A stretch of 64,000 nt of DNA from Streptosporangium subroseum (lineage in GTDB: Bacteria; Actinomycetota; Actinomycetes; Streptosporangiales; Streptosporangiaceae): the NCBI RefSeq assembly GCF_900188345.1, contig NZ_FZOD01000054.1, positions 1 to 64,000 of the forward strand. Reading direction: 5' to 3'. Numbering within the stretch: position 1 is the stretch's first letter; each line of letters starts with the position of its first letter. Shown here one piece after another: positions 1-9,852 of this stretch. A model generated the notes under the pieces. That model was not told where the DNA came from, did not search any database, and was given only the letters and a program-made list of their open reading frames with translations. Made by a program: the position numbers and the translations under genes.

Positions 1-5
1 TCACT

Positions 6-90
6 GTGAGTGAGCCCGACGCAGTGAGCGCAGTGGCAGGCGCGGCGAAGCAAGCCTTCCGCGTAGCGAATGAGGAGTGGTGAGCGAACG

Positions 91-93
<3 letters not shown>
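6..93 (+). repeat. intergenic element copy 1 (upstream of sdhA)
   Basis: This is the first of two similar elements that each run from a stop codon to the next start codon in the sdh operon. The conserved left block contains GCCCGACGCAGTGAGCG and the conserved right block contains GCGAATGAGGAGTGGT, which carries the GAGGAG ribosome binding site for sdhA. The middle is variable. By analogy with copy 2, the TGA at 7-9 is probably the stop codon of the upstream sdhC, which lies outside the window. Confidence 0.7.
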
Positions 94-2015
<1,922 letters not shown>

Positions 2016-2019
<4 letters not shown>

Positions 2020-2100
2020 GTGCGCCCGACGCAGTGAGCGGAACGGCTCGCGAGGAACGAGCGATCCGTGCAGCGAATGAGGAGTGGTAAGCGAACCATG
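2016..2100 (+). repeat. intergenic element copy 2 (between sdhA and sdhB)
   Basis: The second copy of the element at 6-93. It begins on the sdhA stop codon and ends on the sdhB start codon. The outer blocks are almost identical to copy 1, including the GAATGAGGAGTGGT ribosome-binding segment, while about 30 nt in the middle differ and are rich in GAACGA/GAGCGA repeats. Confidence 0.7.
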
Positions 2101-2841
2101 GGTATGAACCTCACCCTCAAGGTCTGGCGTCAGAGCAGTCCCCAGGACAAGGGCCGTATGGTCACCTACGGGGTCGAGAACGTGTCTCCCGACATGTCCT
2201 TCCTGGAGATGCTCGACGTGCTCAACGAGCGGCTCATCCTGGAGGGCGACGACCCGATCGCGTTCGACCACGACTGCCGCGAGGGCATCTGCGGCATGTG
2301 CGGCATGGTCATCAACGGCGTCGCCCACGGTGAGCAGGTGGCGACCACCACCTGCCAGCTGCACATGCGGCACTTCGAGGACAACGCGGTCATCACCATC
2401 GAGCCGTGGCGCGCCGCGCCCTTCCCGGTGGTGAAGGACCTGGTCGTGGACCGCTCCTCGTTCGACCGGATCATCCAGGCCGGCGGCTTCGTCTCCGTCC
2501 CGGCCGGATCGGCCCCCGACGCCCACAGCATCCCCGTGAAGAAGGACGACGCGGACTCGGCGTTCGACGCGGCCACCTGCATCGGCTGCGGAGCCTGCGT
2601 CGCCGCCTGCCCGAACGGCTCGGCCTCCCTCTTCACCGCAGCCAAGATCACCCATCTCAGCCTCCTCCCGCAGGGCCAGCCCGAGCGCGACTCGCGTGCC
2701 AAGGCCATGGTCGAGCAGATGGACGCCGAGGGTTTCGGCGGCTGCACCAACACCGGGGAGTGCACCGCGGTCTGCCCCAAGGGCATCTCGCTGGACACCA
2801 TCGCCCAGATGAACCGCGACTACCTCAGAGCCTCCAGGTAA
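2098..2841 (+). CDS. sdhB: succinate dehydrogenase iron-sulfur subunit
   Basis: SdhB (247 aa) carries electrons from the SdhA flavin to the membrane quinone site through three iron-sulfur clusters. The 2Fe-2S motif DCREGICGMCG is at about residues 59-69, CIGCGACVAACP begins at residue 161, and CTNTGECTAVCPKG follows near residue 215. All expected cysteines are visible. The start ATG at 2098 lies in the duplicated intergenic element behind GAGGAG; an ATG at 2104 is also possible. The gene ends the sdh operon and is followed directly by a strong hairpin. Confidence 0.95.
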   Translation: MGMNLTLKVWRQSSPQDKGRMVTYGVENVSPDMSFLEMLDVLNERLILEGDDPIAFDHDCREGICGMCGMVINGVAHGEQVATTTCQLHMRHFEDNAVITIEPWRAAPFPVVKDLVVDRSSFDRIIQAGGFVSVPAGSAPDAHSIPVKKDDADSAFDAATCIGCGACVAACPNGSASLFTAAKITHLSLLPQGQPERDSRAKAMVEQMDAEGFGGCTNTGECTAVCPKGISLDTIAQMNRDYLRASR

Positions 2842-2843
2842 CC

Positions 2844-2886
2844 GCCGCGCGGGCCGTACCTCCATCCAGGAGGCACGGCCCGCGGC
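2844..2886 (+). terminator. hairpin after sdhB
   Basis: An inverted repeat of about 17 bp (GGGCCGTACCTCC facing GGAGGCACGGCCC, with one mismatch and a small bulge near the base) starts 3 nt after the sdhB stop codon. There is no clear U tract, as is common in high-GC actinomycetes. Confidence 0.7.
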
Positions 2887-2968
2887 CTGCCGGAGCGAGG
2901 ACGGACCTCCCCGCGGTCCGCGGAGCGGCATCGTGACATGCCTCGCAGTACCGATCTTCGGAGCGCTC

Positions 2969-2974
2969 TACGCT
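2969..2974 (+). promoter_or_regulatory. -10 box for leaderless OsmC gene
   Basis: TACGCT ends 7 nt before the ATG at 2982, so transcription should begin at or next to the start codon. No ribosome binding site is visible. I could not define a convincing -35 box. Confidence 0.45.
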
Positions 2975-2981
2975 CTGATCC

Positions 2982-3461
2982 ATGACGACAACGCACGCCT
3001 ACGACGTCACGGTCGAGTGGACGGGCAACCTCGGATCGGGCACGGACGGCTACCGGTCCTTCAGCCGTGACCACGAGGTGCTGGCGGACGGCAAGGCCGC
3101 GATCGCCGCCTCCTCGGACCCCGCCTTCCGCGGCGACCCCGCGCGCTGGAATCCCGAGGAACTGCTCGTGGCCTCCGTCGCCCAGTGCCACATGCTCTGG
3201 TACCTCCACCTCTGTGCCGTCGGCGGGGTCGTCGTCACCGAGTACGAGGACCACGCCCACGGGGTCATGGCGATGGACGAGAGCGGCGGAGGAGGCCAGA
3301 TCACCGAGGTCGTCCTGCGCCCCGAGGTGACGGTCGCCGACGCGTCGATGGTGGAGAAGGCCCGCGCGCTGCACGGCGATGTGCACGCGGTGTGTTTCAT
3401 CGCCCGCTCGGTGAACTTTCCCATCACCCACGTGCCCGTACTCCGTGTCCAGGAGGGCTGA
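2982..3461 (+). CDS. OsmC-family organic hydroperoxide reductase-like protein
   Basis: The 159 aa product has the length and pattern of OsmC/Ohr proteins, which reduce organic hydroperoxides with a pair of cysteines. The two expected cysteines are C69 in SVAQCHMLWYL and C138 in HAVCFIARSVNFPI, and the N-terminal beta strands (YDVTVEWTGNLG) fit the family. The nearby hairpin after sdhB and the TACGCT box suggest it is transcribed alone. The real substrate is unknown; this is a general OsmC/YhfA-type member rather than a clear Ohr. Confidence 0.88.
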   Translation: MTTTHAYDVTVEWTGNLGSGTDGYRSFSRDHEVLADGKAAIAASSDPAFRGDPARWNPEELLVASVAQCHMLWYLHLCAVGGVVVTEYEDHAHGVMAMDESGGGGQITEVVLRPEVTVADASMVEKARALHGDVHAVCFIARSVNFPITHVPVLRVQEG

Positions 3462-3522
3462 GCGGGGCCGCCGGACCCCGAGGATCCAGGAGCGGGACGT
3501 GTCGGCTGCCCGCCTGAAGGAT

Positions 3523-3542
3523 GTCCTGCGTCCTGGCAGGAC
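3523..3542 (+). other. small hairpin downstream of OsmC gene
   Basis: GTCCTGC and GCAGGAC form a perfect 7-bp stem with a 6-nt loop. It may be the first part of a terminator pair with the hairpin at 3562. Confidence 0.4.
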
Positions 3543-3561
3543 CTGAGACATGTCGAGGGGT

Positions 3562-3596
3562 CTCCGTCCAGTTCGGGCGGAGGGTCTTTGTTGTTT
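3562..3596 (+). terminator. hairpin with T-rich tail
   Basis: CTCCGTCC pairs with GGGCGGAG (one G-T pair) and is followed by the T-rich run GGTCTTTGTTGTTT, which is unusual in this sequence. This is the most likely terminator of the OsmC transcript. Confidence 0.6.
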
Positions 3597-3662
3597 GAGC
3601 CCTTTTTGATATGGCCGTAGCCCCGGGATGCGGACAGGGCGTCTTCTCCGCGAGGAGGGGTC

Positions 3663-3761
3663 ATGGAAGCACCCGAGGCCTTGGGGGACAAGGACCTCCT
3701 GTTGGAGTTGGTTCTCGTCGAGGCACTGCACGCGGAGGCCGAGGCTCTGGCCGGTGACTGA
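3663..3761 (+). CDS. putative 32-residue acidic peptide
   Basis: A short reading frame begins with ATG 5 nt after a good ribosome binding site (GCGAGGAGGGG) and encodes MEAPEALGDKDLLLELVLVE followed by ALHAEAEALAGD. The product is acidic, leucine-rich and likely one amphipathic helix. The strong Shine-Dalgarno site and the terminator-like hairpins just upstream argue for a separate small gene, but I recognise no family and cannot measure conservation. It converges on the Clp-N gene. Confidence 0.35.
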   Translation: MEAPEALGDKDLLLELVLVEALHAEAEALAGD

Positions 3762-3823
3762 CGGGCGGGCACCGGCTCCGGTGGGTGAGGGGCTGATCCC
3801 GGCTCCGGCGGGCGGAGCCGGGA

Positions 3824-4381
3824 TCAGCCGAGTTCGGAGACGGTCTCCCGGCGGAGGGCCGCGGAGTCGATGCCCGCGTCGGCGATGACGCGGGAGGCCA
3901 GGCCCTCGCCCTCGCGGAGGATGCCGAGCAGAAGGTGGCCGTCGGCGATGTGCTTGTGCTTGAGGTTGATCGCCTCGCGCAGGGACAGTTCCAGAACTTT
4001 CTTGGCCCGCGAGCTGAAGGGAACGTGGCCGCTGAGCAGGTGGCCCCGCCGGTTGGTCCGGGGTTTGCGGTCCAGGGCGCCGGGGCCGAAGGCGGCCTCG
4101 ACCTTCTCGCGGATCGCCGACAGGTCGATGCCGATCGATTCGAGGGCGTCGGCGTCGAGGGCGTCCTCCGGCTTCTGCCCGACGAGGCGGACGACGCTCT
4201 GGCGGGCCCGGTCGTGGTCGAGGCCGTGCCGGCCCAGCACGCGGGCCGAGAGAGCTTCCGGCTGGGCGAGCAGGCCGAGGAGGATGTGCTCGGTGCCGAT
4301 GAAGTCGTGATGGAGCTCCCGGGCGTTCTCCTGGGCGAGAACGACCGCCTGCCGGGCATCGTGATGGAACCGTTCGAACAT
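3824..4381 (-). CDS. Clp N-domain protein (ClpC/ClpA N-terminal repeat only)
   Basis: The 185 aa protein has two Clp repeat motifs, one near the N terminus (MFERFHHDARQAVVLAQEN followed by FIGTEHILLGLL) and one near the C terminus (FSSRAKKVLELSLREA followed by HIADGHLLLGILREGEGLAS). It has no AAA+ ATPase module, so it is a stand-alone substrate- or adaptor-binding domain rather than an unfoldase. The ATG at 4381 follows GGGAGAGATAGCC and lies 2 nt after the upstream HTH gene, so the two are translationally linked. A longer in-frame extension upstream is only a shadow of the HTH gene. A role in protein quality control is likely. Confidence 0.9.
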   Translation of the reverse strand: MFERFHHDARQAVVLAQENARELHHDFIGTEHILLGLLAQPEALSARVLGRHGLDHDRARQSVVRLVGQKPEDALDADALESIGIDLSAIREKVEAAFGPGALDRKPRTNRRGHLLSGHVPFSSRAKKVLELSLREAINLKHKHIADGHLLLGILREGEGLASRVIADAGIDSAALRRETVSELG

Positions 4382-4383
4382 GG

Positions 4384-4617
4384 CTATCTCTCCCGTCGCA
4401 GCAGGCCCCGGCCGCCCGCGTACTTCTTGTGCACCGCTTGCCGGGTGACTTCCAAACAGTTGGCGATCTCCTGCCAGGACCAGCCCTGGTCCCTGGCGTT
4501 CTCCACCTGAAGGGCCTCGAGCCGGTCGACCAGCATCCGCAACGCCCGTACGGCCCGCAGGCCGACGGCCGGATCGCGGCTGCCGGCGTCGGAGGCCAGC
4601 TGTGCCGTATCGCTCAT
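4384..4617 (-). CDS. small helix-turn-helix regulator paired with Clp-N protein
   Basis: The 77 aa product has a short helical N-terminal half and a clear helix-turn-helix, WSWQEIANCLEVTRQAVHKKY, followed by a basic tail. The ATG at 4617 is exactly 7 nt after a TATGTT -10 box, so the message is probably leaderless; an ATG four codons upstream would lie within the promoter. The gene and the Clp-N gene form a two-gene operon. The perfect inverted repeat that overlaps the -10 box is the natural target for autorepression, which is my inference. Confidence 0.85.
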   Translation of the reverse strand: MSDTAQLASDAGSRDPAVGLRAVRALRMLVDRLEALQVENARDQGWSWQEIANCLEVTRQAVHKKYAGGRGLLRRER

Positions 4618-4653
4618 AGATGTCAACATAGGTTGACACGGCGAGGCTGTCAA
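4617..4653 (-). promoter_or_regulatory. sigma-70-type promoter of the HTH/Clp-N operon
   Basis: On the minus strand, TTGACA (4653-4648) is followed by a 17-nt spacer and TATGTT (4630-4625), and the ATG begins 7 nt later. This is the best consensus promoter in the window and predicts a leaderless transcript. Confidence 0.8.
4621..4638. promoter_or_regulatory. operator: TGTCAAC-N4-GTTGACA
   Basis: A perfect 7-bp inverted repeat (TGTCAAC, ATAG, GTTGACA) covers the -10 box and part of the spacer of the HTH/Clp-N promoter. A repressor bound here would block RNA polymerase. The adjacent HTH protein is the obvious candidate. Confidence 0.7.
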
Positions 4654-4717
4654 TCCCGCCGTCACCACCGAAAATGGTTTGCTTGATCAGGGCAGGGTTT
4701 GTCAGCCTGGTAAAGCT

Positions 4718-6409
4718 ATGCGCTCCCTACCTGCCGCGGATCCCGGCACTCCAGACGCCCGAAGTCCGTTCCGGTACCTGCGCTGGGTGGCCCGCAAGCA
4801 GGCGGGCTCCCTGCTTGTCGGTATCACCTACGCCATCGTGTGGTGGCTCGCGATGGCACTCGTCCCCGTCACCATGGGCAAGGGCATCGACGCCATCAAG
4901 GCCGAGGACATGTCAGCTCTGATCACCTGGGGCGCGGCGCTGTTCGGCCTGGGAATCGTGCAGGCGGTCACCGGCACCCTCCGGCATCGGATGGCCGTCT
5001 ACAACTGGCTGAACGCCGCCTACAGGACCGTCCAGGTCACCGTCAGGCAGTCGACCCGCCTGGGCGCGACCCTGCCCAAGCGCATGTCCACCGGCGAGGT
5101 GGTCAGCATCGGCAACTCCGACATCGCCCACATCGGCAACGCGATGGACATCCTGCTCCGGGGCATCGGGGCGATCGTCGCCATCGTCGTGGTGACCGTC
5201 ATCATGATCAGGACCTCGCTGCCGCTGGGCCTGACGGTGCTGATCGGCGTGCCGCTCATGACCGTCGCCGTCGCGCCCCTGCTCAGGCCGCTGCACAGGC
5301 GCCAGCACGCCTACCGCGACCTGCAGGGCGACCTCTCCACCCGAGCCGCCGACATCGTCGCGGGCCTGCGCGTGCTGCGCGGCATCGGCGGCGAGCAGGT
5401 CTTCGCCGACCGCTACACCGCGGAGTCCCAGAAAGTGCGGCACGCGGGCGTGCGGGTGGCCTCGGCCGAGTCGACGCTGGAGGGCGCGCAGATCCTGCTG
5501 CCGGGCCTGCTGATCGCGGGGGTGACCTGGCTCGCCGCGACCTTCGCGATACGGGACCAGATCACCATCGGCCAGCTCGTCTCCTTCTACGGCTACGCGG
5601 CCTTCCTGATCGCCCCTCTGCGGACGCTCACCGAGGCGGCCGACAAGATGACCAAGGGACATGTCGCCGCCCGCCGGGTGATCCGGATCCTCGAGCTGGA
5701 GCCCGAGGTGCAGGGCGGCTCCGGCGAATCCGGCGGCGGTCTGCTGCGCGACGTGGCCTCCGGGGTGGCGGTCCGCCCCGGCGTGTTCACCGCCGTCGTG
5801 GCGGCCGTGCCCGAGGAGGGCATCGCGATCGCCGACCGGCTCGGCCGCTACAGCGACGGCGACGTGGACTTCGGCGACGTGCCGCTGGACACCCTGCCGA
5901 TCGCCGAGGTCCGCCGCCGGATCCTGGTGGCCGACAACGACGCCAAGCTGTTCGCCGGAGTGCTCAGGGACGAGCTGGACGTCACCGGTGAGGCCTCCGC
6001 CCAGGACATCGCCGACGCGCTGTACATCGCGTGCGCGGAGGACATCGTCGACGCGCTGCCCGACGGCCTCGACGGGCACGTCGCCGAGGCGGGCCGGGAG
6101 TTCTCCGGCGGCCAGCAGCAGCGGCTCCGGCTCGCCAGGGCGCTGACCGCCGACCCGGAGGTGCTCATCCTCATCGAGCCCACCAGCGCGGTGGACGCCC
6201 ACAGCGAGGCGCGCATCGCGGACCGGCTGGTCAAGGCCCGCGCGGGCAGGACCACGCTGGTCTGCACGACCAGCCCGCTGGTGCTCGACCGGACCGACTA
6301 CGTGATCTACGTCAGGGACGGCGTCGTGCAGGCTCAGGGCACGCACAGGGAGCTGCTGGCCACCGAGCCGGCCTACACCGCCGTCGTCACCCGCGGCGCC
6401 GACGCGTGA
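4718..6409 (+). CDS. ABC half-exporter with degenerate nucleotide-binding domain
   Basis: This 563 aa protein is the first half of a heterodimeric ABC exporter. The N-terminal 300 residues form a six-helix ABC transmembrane domain (for example VGITYAIVWWLAMALVPVTM). The nucleotide-binding domain keeps a good signature motif, FSGGQQQRLRLARAL near residue 462, but the Walker A P-loop is missing (the region reads VAAVPEEGIAIADRLG) and Walker B has I in place of the aspartate (VLILIEPTSAVD). Catalysis must therefore use the P-loop of the partner encoded next. The start ATG at 4718 fits the homologues, but no strong ribosome binding site is visible; an upstream TTG at 4679 is in frame. Substrate unknown. 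Confidence 0.88.
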   Translation: MRSLPAADPGTPDARSPFRYLRWVARKQAGSLLVGITYAIVWWLAMALVPVTMGKGIDAIKAEDMSALITWGAALFGLGIVQAVTGTLRHRMAVYNWLNAAYRTVQVTVRQSTRLGATLPKRMSTGEVVSIGNSDIAHIGNAMDILLRGIGAIVAIVVVTVIMIRTSLPLGLTVLIGVPLMTVAVAPLLRPLHRRQHAYRDLQGDLSTRAADIVAGLRVLRGIGGEQVFADRYTAESQKVRHAGVRVASAESTLEGAQILLPGLLIAGVTWLAATFAIRDQITIGQLVSFYGYAAFLIAPLRTLTEAADKMTKGHVAARRVIRILELEPEVQGGSGESGGGLLRDVASGVAVRPGVFTAVVAAVPEEGIAIADRLGRYSDGDVDFGDVPLDTLPIAEVRRRILVADNDAKLFAGVLRDELDVTGEASAQDIADALYIACAEDIVDALPDGLDGHVAEAGREFSGGQQQRLRLARALTADPEVLILIEPTSAVDAHSEARIADRLVKARAGRTTLVCTTSPLVLDRTDYVIYVRDGVVQAQGTHRELLATEPAYTAVVTRGADA

Positions 6410-6423
6410 GCGGGCGAGCCAAC

Positions 6424-6453
6424 GGGCCCCGCGAACGCGTGAACGCGGGGCCC
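6424..6453 (+). other. hairpin between the two ABC half-exporter genes
   Basis: GGGCCCCGCG and CGCGGGGCCC form a perfect 10-bp stem with a 10-nt loop in the 163-nt gap between the two genes. It could lower expression of the second gene or protect the upstream message. The rest of the gap is built of loosely repeated GAACC/ACCGG segments. Confidence 0.5.
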
Positions 6454-6572
6454 GGGCCACGAACCAAGCCACGGACCGGGCTGAGAGTCGGTCCCGGAAC
6501 AAAGCCGCAGACCGGCCCTGGAACCGGGTCGGGGAACACATCGAAGACCGAGTCGCCAGGAGAGGTGATCGC

Positions 6573-8318
6573 ATGAGCAAGCAGATTCTGCCGGTCGCCG
6601 ACCAGGCGCAGGTCCGAGCCTATGCACGCAGGCTCACACTGAAGTATCCCCGGGACCTGTCGATCGCGCTGGGCCTGCACGGCCTGGCCGCCGTCGCGGG
6701 CCTGGCCGCTCCGTGGCTGCTGGGCGGGCTCGTCGAGGGAGTCCAGGCGGGCACCGGGGTCGACGTCACCGGGGTGTCGCTGGGCATCGGCGGCTTCCTG
6801 GCCGCCCAGGCGGTGCTGGTCAGGTTCGCCGTCTACGCCTCCTCCAAGCTGGGCGAGAAGGTCCTCGCCGAGCTGCGCCAGGAATTTGTCGGCCGGGTGC
6901 TCGGCCTGCCGCTGTCCACGGTCGAGCGCGCCGGATCCGGTGACCTGATCACCCGGACCTCGCGGGACGTGGACTCGCTGTCGCGCACCGTACGGCACGC
7001 CGTACCGGAGACGATGATCGCGTTGGTCACCTGTGTGATCACCGTCGGGGCACTGCTGATCGTGGGACCGTTGCTCGCCCTGCCCTCGCTGCTGGCCGTT
7101 CCGATCCTGTGGATCTCCACCCGGTGGTACCTCAAGCGGGCCAGGGACGGGTATCTGCGGGAGAGCGCCGCCTACGCGGACATGACGGACGGGCTGGCCG
7201 AGACGGTCAGCGGCGCTCGCGCCGTGGAGGCCCTGGGCCTGCAGGAGCGGCGGCACCGCCGTACCGACACCGACATCTCCCGGTCCTGGGCGGCCGAACG
7301 CTACACCCTCGGGCTCCGCACGATCTGGTTTCCCACGGTCGAGCTCGGCTACGTGATCCCGATCGTGGCGACGCTGGTCATCGGTGGCATGTTCTACATC
7401 GAGGGCTGGGTCACGATCGCCCAGGTCACCACGGCCACGCTGTACGTGCAGCAGCTCATCGACCCGCTCGACCGGCTGCTCATGTGGATCGACGAGCTCC
7501 AGGTCGGCGGGGCCTCCATGGCCCGTCTGCTGGGCGTCGCCGAGGTGCCTGACGACCGCGAGGCCGGCTCCGGCGTCCCCGACGGCGAGGAGCTGGAGGC
7601 CGACGGCGTCCGCTACGCCTACCGGGAGGGCCATGACGTGCTGCACGGCATCGATCTTGTGGTCAAGCCGGGGGAGCGGCTGGCCATGGTGGGCCCGTCC
7701 GGCGCGGGCAAGTCCACGCTGGGCCGCCTGCTCGCGGGCATCCACGGCCCGCGCACCGGCTCGGTCACGGTCGGCGGCACCTCGCTGGTCGAGCTCCCGC
7801 TGGACGACCTGCGAGGTCACGTCGCCCTGGTGACCCAGGAGCACCACATCTTCCGGGGCACCCTGCGCGAAAACCTGCTGATCGCCCGTCCCGAGGCGGA
7901 CGAGGCCCAGATCCGTGCGGCGCTGGAGGCCGTGGACGCCTGGGGATGGGTCGAGGCACTGCCCGAGGGGCTGGACACGGTCGTCGGCTCCGGCGGTGAG
8001 TCGATCTCCGCCGCCCAGGCGCAGCAGGCCGCCCTGGCCCGGCTGGTCCTGGCGGACCCGCACACCCTCGTCCTCGACGAGGCCACCTCGCTGATCGACC
8101 CCCGGGCCGCCCGCCACCTGGAGCGATCCCTGGCGGCCGTCCTCGAAGGCCGTACGGTGATCGCCATCGCCCACCGCCTCTACACGGCACACGACGCCGA
8201 CCGGGTCGCGGTGGTCGAGGACGGCCGGATCAGCGAGCTCGGCTCCCACGACGAGCTCGTCGCCGCCGGAGGGTCCTACGCCGCCCTGTGGAGCAGCTGG
8301 CACGGCACCTCCAAGTAA
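6573..8318 (+). CDS. ABC half-exporter with intact Walker A and B
   Basis: The 581 aa partner of the preceding protein has an ABC transmembrane domain (about residues 30-310) and a nucleotide-binding domain with a canonical Walker A, GPSGAGKSTLG (K380), and Walker B/D-loop VLDEATSLIDP with the catalytic glutamate. Its signature motif is degenerate (ESISAAQAQQAALARL instead of LSGGQ). Combined with the partner, this gives one complete ATP site (this P-loop plus the partner's FSGGQ) and one dead site. The ATG follows AGGAGAGGTGATCGC. Transported substrate unknown. Confidence 0.9.
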   Translation: MSKQILPVADQAQVRAYARRLTLKYPRDLSIALGLHGLAAVAGLAAPWLLGGLVEGVQAGTGVDVTGVSLGIGGFLAAQAVLVRFAVYASSKLGEKVLAELRQEFVGRVLGLPLSTVERAGSGDLITRTSRDVDSLSRTVRHAVPETMIALVTCVITVGALLIVGPLLALPSLLAVPILWISTRWYLKRARDGYLRESAAYADMTDGLAETVSGARAVEALGLQERRHRRTDTDISRSWAAERYTLGLRTIWFPTVELGYVIPIVATLVIGGMFYIEGWVTIAQVTTATLYVQQLIDPLDRLLMWIDELQVGGASMARLLGVAEVPDDREAGSGVPDGEELEADGVRYAYREGHDVLHGIDLVVKPGERLAMVGPSGAGKSTLGRLLAGIHGPRTGSVTVGGTSLVELPLDDLRGHVALVTQEHHIFRGTLRENLLIARPEADEAQIRAALEAVDAWGWVEALPEGLDTVVGSGGESISAAQAQQAALARLVLADPHTLVLDEATSLIDPRAARHLERSLAAVLEGRTVIAIAHRLYTAHDADRVAVVEDGRISELGSHDELVAAGGSYAALWSSWHGTSK

Positions 8319-8634
8319 GGCGGCGCTCGCCGGTGGCACGGCGCCGCGCGGGCGGTTGAGACGGGGCATGGCACCGCGTGGTGCGGGGTGGTGAAGCGGG
8401 ACCCGTGGCACGGCGTGGCGCGGCGCCGCGCGGACGGGTGAGGGCGGTGCCCAGGGCACGGCGTGGCGCGTTCACGGGGGACGGCGCCGCGCCGTGGCAT
8501 GTTCACGCGCCGCCGGTGACGACGGCTCCCCTTGCGGCTCGAAACGGTCTTCGACGGCTACAGTGGCCATTGCTGACAGTAGTCAGTCAAATGCATGTAG
8601 TCACGAGACTGAATCGAAAGGGGTGTCACTTCTC
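8319..8634. repeat. 316-nt intergenic region of imperfect GC-rich repeats
   Basis: No gene is visible. Up to about 8510 the region consists of imperfect copies of a GGCACGGCGTGGCGCGGCGC-type unit separated by short variable parts. From 8520 the composition becomes normal; a TACAGT box at about 8559 and the inverted repeat CTGAC-N4-GTCAG at 8573-8586 suggest the promoter of the next gene. Confidence 0.5.
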
Positions 8635-9534
8635 ATGTCACCTGAATTGATCGAGCCCGTCGTGGACCGCGCGGGTCCCCGCCGACGTGCGGCGCTGGGC
8701 AAGCTTCTGATGGGTGCTTTTGTCGTCGTCCCCGTCATGTCCTACGGGGGCGTCGCCGTGGCCTCCACCGCGGGACCGCTGGCCCACGCGACCTCCGGTG
8801 TCACCTGCTTGTGCTCGCTCCCGTCCGCCGGCGTGTCCTTCTCCGCGGTCGCGGCGGCACCCGGCCCGGGAAGGGGCCATCAAGGTCACCAGGATGACGG
8901 GGATCGCCGAGGTCACCGGGATGGCCGGCCTGGGAAGCCGGGGAATACGGGCGCGGCGGGCAAGGACGCGGCCGGCGACAGGAAGGACGCGGATCCGGGA
9001 GGCCAGAACGCGGCTCCAGGCGGAGAGGGTGGCGTCGCCGGGGAGTCCTCCCCGGCTCCGGGCGGCGCCGACGCGGCGGGCAAGCAGGGGAAGGCGGGTC
9101 CGTCCGGCGCGAACGCGGCGGGCAGGAAGGAGGACGCGGGTCCGGCCGGCGCCAACAGGGCGGACAACAAGAAGCACGAGGGCAGAGCAGGCCAGGACCG
9201 TTCGGGCAGGAAGCATGCGGCTCAGGCCGGTGCGGACAGGGCGGGCAACAAGAAGCACGAGGGTAGGGCAGGCCAGGACCGTTCGGGCAGGAAGCACGCC
9301 CCTCTGGGCCGCGTGGACAAGCCGGGTGACAGGAAGCACGAGGGCCGCCACGAGGGCAGAGCAGGCGAGGCTCGGCCAGGCGGGAAGCACGCGCCTCTGG
9401 CCGGCGCGGACAAGCCGGGCGACAGGAAGCACGAGGGCAGGGCAGGCGAGGAGAAGCGCGGAGGCAAGGACGGAAAGCACAGCGACAGGCTCGGCCACAG
9501 GATGATGAAGAGGCTGAAGTCGGGCCCGAGATAG
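8635..9534 (+). CDS. exported basic low-complexity repeat protein
   Basis: The 299 aa protein starts with a basic n-region (GPRRRAALGK), a hydrophobic stretch (LLMGAFVVVPVMSYGGVAVA) and a likely signal cleavage near AVAS-TAG. The rest is Gly/Ala/Lys/Arg-rich and repetitive: the segment NKKHEGRAGQDRSGRKHA occurs twice, and related GDRKHEGR units follow. Its high positive charge suggests binding to wall teichoic acid, DNA or another polyanion, but that is inference. The ATG follows AAAGGGG about 11 nt upstream. The repeat makes slippage likely, so length may vary between strains. No family is recognised beyond a general collagen-like composition. Confidence 0.75.
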   Translation: MSPELIEPVVDRAGPRRRAALGKLLMGAFVVVPVMSYGGVAVASTAGPLAHATSGVTCLCSLPSAGVSFSAVAAAPGPGRGHQGHQDDGDRRGHRDGRPGKPGNTGAAGKDAAGDRKDADPGGQNAAPGGEGGVAGESSPAPGGADAAGKQGKAGPSGANAAGRKEDAGPAGANRADNKKHEGRAGQDRSGRKHAAQAGADRAGNKKHEGRAGQDRSGRKHAPLGRVDKPGDRKHEGRHEGRAGEARPGGKHAPLAGADKPGDRKHEGRAGEEKRGGKDGKHSDRLGHRMMKRLKSGPR

Positions 9535-9706
9535 TGAGCTGAGGGGCGATCCACGCGGGAAAGCCCCGTACCGGCCGAGAACGTCGAGCCGGTGAGCTGA
9601 GGGGCGATACGCGTGGAAAGCCTCGTACCGGCCCGGATGTCGAGCCGGTGAGCTGAGAGGCGATACGCGTGGGAAAGCCCCGTGCCGGCCCAGGACGTCG
9701 AGGTGG
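9535..9706 (+). repeat. three tandem copies of a 56-58 nt unit after a stop codon
   Basis: Units begin at 9535, 9593 and 9649, each starting TGAGCTGAG(G/A)GGCGAT and ending near GTCGAGCCGG or a close variant. The first unit starts on the base after the stop codon of the repeat-protein gene. The following 146 nt up to 9852 hold no visible gene. Confidence 0.8.
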
Positions 9707-9852
9707 GGCGGGAACCACTGTGCCGGGAGGACGGCGCCGGACCTCCGGAGCCGTCCCCCCGCCGTTTCAGGCCGGAGGTTCTTCCGGCCGGGTCTCCGGC
9801 GCCTTGAGATCGGGGACCGCCTCTCAAGCCGCCGGCACCGGGCCCCGTCGGT

